This document shows, one piece after another, positions 63,209 through 64,000 of a stretch of 64,000 bases of DNA. The position numbers were made by a program, and so were the translations under genes. Every line of letters starts with the position of its first letter. The stretch's first letter is position 1. The notes under the pieces were generated by a model. That model saw nothing but the letters and a program-made list of their open reading frames with translations. It searched no databases and was not told the origin of the DNA. Source of the stretch: CAXSEF01 sp964236695 (GTDB taxonomy: Bacteria > Pseudomonadota > Alphaproteobacteria > Acetobacterales > Acetobacteraceae); contig CAXSFU010000002.1 of NCBI GenBank assembly GCA_964236695.1, positions 56,976 through 120,975 on the forward strand. Reading direction: 5' to 3'.

Positions 63209-64000
63209 GGGGTCACCGGAACATGGTTGTTGACGATTGGGAGCCGGCTGCTTGGTGTAGCATACACCTCAAAATGAACATGCTGAACGCCGGGTGCATG
63301 CGTGCCCACCAACGAGCCGTCGTCCATACGGAATTGCCGTAACCCATCGGCGCTGCGAAACACCCCACTCCCAGGTTTTCCAATCTCGCGGTAGCCAGGG
63401 CCAAGGAACCGGATGCCAGCTTTGAGTGCGTCAGTCTGGCTCAATTTGTTTGCGCTTGTGAAGTTGCCGGACCGCCGGGCTGTTTCTTGCAAAACGTCAT
63501 CAATGTTGCCGACGGCACTGATCGCATTGCCTGCGCCTTGTCCATTATCCGGCCTTTGCACCGGCGAACTCAGAGAGCCGGCGTTCACGGGTTTCTCAGC
63601 TGTGGTTACGGGAGGCGCGTCAGCTGAGGGGCCCTCCGGCATCAGTTGTCGTGGTTCTTCAGGAACCACCTGCTTGAGGATGGCTCCGCCAAGCGCACGA
63701 GCGGCGGCCCCTGCTCCGCCCGCCAGGCCAGCTGCCGCGATGCCAATCGCTGTCTCGACCGGATATACGGGCCGGATCGCGTCGGGAGCATGAGGGCGAG
63801 GCTGGCTGCTCGCGTGGATGGCCGCCTGGGTCGCAGGATCGCGGGCGCGCTCCGATGCGTCGGCGACGAAGCTGGGCCATCGATCGATTCCCACCGCCTT
63901 GATCGCGTCCGCCAGCCTGCCTGCCGCACCTGCCATGTCCGCGTGGCTGGTTGCGGTGGCTGCGGCCAAGGCAGCGGATCGAAGTGTGTGAGCGACAGGG
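63205..64000 (-). CDS. Polymorphic-toxin-like protein, 5' end outside window
   Basis: At least 265 residues; the frame stays open to the window edge. It has an Ala/Gly-rich hydrophobic stretch (GIAAAGLAGGAGAAARALGG), then a Pro-rich linker and a C-terminal domain with SADGLRQFRMDDGSL, HVHFEVY and NNHVPVTP. The spaced histidines and asparagine fit a nuclease-type toxin tip delivered by a larger secreted protein. Followed by two overlapping small genes. No family can be assigned with certainty. Confidence 0.6.
   Translation of the reverse strand, partial: PVAHTLRSAALAAATATSHADMAGAAGRLADAIKAVGIDRWPSFVADASERARDPATQAAIHASSQPRPHAPDAIRPVYPVETAIGIAAAGLAGGAGAAARALGGAILKQVVPEEPRQLMPEGPSADAPPVTTAEKPVNAGSLSSPVQRPDNGQGAGNAISAVGNIDDVLQETARRSGNFTSANKLSQTDALKAGIRFLGPGYREIGKPGSGVFRSADGLRQFRMDDGSLVGTHAPGVQHVHFEVYATPSSRLPIVNNHVPVTP

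Noticed and set aside
62717..63277. Plus-strand open frame of 186 codons opposite the toxin module
   Set aside because: The minus strand offers three frames with ATGA couplings and a plausible domain; the plus frame has no recognisable pattern.

Overview
The window is a very GC-rich (roughly 70-73 %) piece of an alphaproteobacterial chromosome. The gene content (XoxF methanol oxidation, PQQ synthesis, methanopterin-type cofactor genes, selenocysteine machinery, no ribosomal RNA) and the many palindromic intergenic repeats suggest a methylotrophic or facultatively methylotrophic member of the Rhodospirillales/Acetobacteraceae. That placement is an inference from gene content; no search was run.

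Layout. 1-6.3 kb: end of pqqB, a pqqC-pqqD fusion, pqqE, then xoxF-xoxG-xoxJ (lanthanide-type methanol dehydrogenase, its cytochrome c and its periplasmic partner). 6.5-11.4 kb (minus): the ABC-transporter operon that accompanies PQQ-dependent alcohol dehydrogenases (binding protein, beta-propeller, ATPase, permease, small exported protein). 11.5-17.1 kb (plus): a likely tetrahydromethanopterin/methanofuran block: a MfnB-FolB fusion, a small kinase, a dihydropteroate-synthase-like protein and a DUF447-type protein. Together these regions cover methanol oxidation and the cofactors that carry the resulting C1 unit. 17.2-23.4 kb: a lipoprotein and a complete peptide/opine-type ABC transporter with a fused double ATPase. 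23.6-27.8 kb: VOC, cupin and DoxX proteins and a GH15 glycosidase. 28.4-31.7 kb: GDP-rhamnose genes (gmd, rmd) and nagA. 31.9-36.4 kb: the whole selenocysteine set, selA-selB-selC, all on the minus strand. 36.7-46.8 kb: housekeeping genes (methyltransferase, polyprenyl synthase, murI, an oxalate/formate-type MFS carrier, pyrE, gltA, a nuclease). 47-62.4 kb: a CHAD protein and SixA phosphatase, then a DNA-repair block (two different photolyases; PdeM, Lhr-type helicase, MBL exonuclease and ATP-dependent ligase of the ligase-associated damage response) with queE-queD and a cyclopropane synthase. 62.6-64 kb: a lower-GC toxin-like gene with two coupled small genes, running off the window.

Between genes lie two repeat families. 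Type I is a modular GC-rich palindromic element (about 20 copies) with mirrored ends; it sits tightly between stop and start codons, even inside operons, and in a few places appears to provide start codons, a signal peptide or a C-terminal tail. Type II is an A/T-rich double-hairpin element (4 copies), always at gene 3' ends and mostly between convergent genes. These repeats are the most unusual structure in the window.
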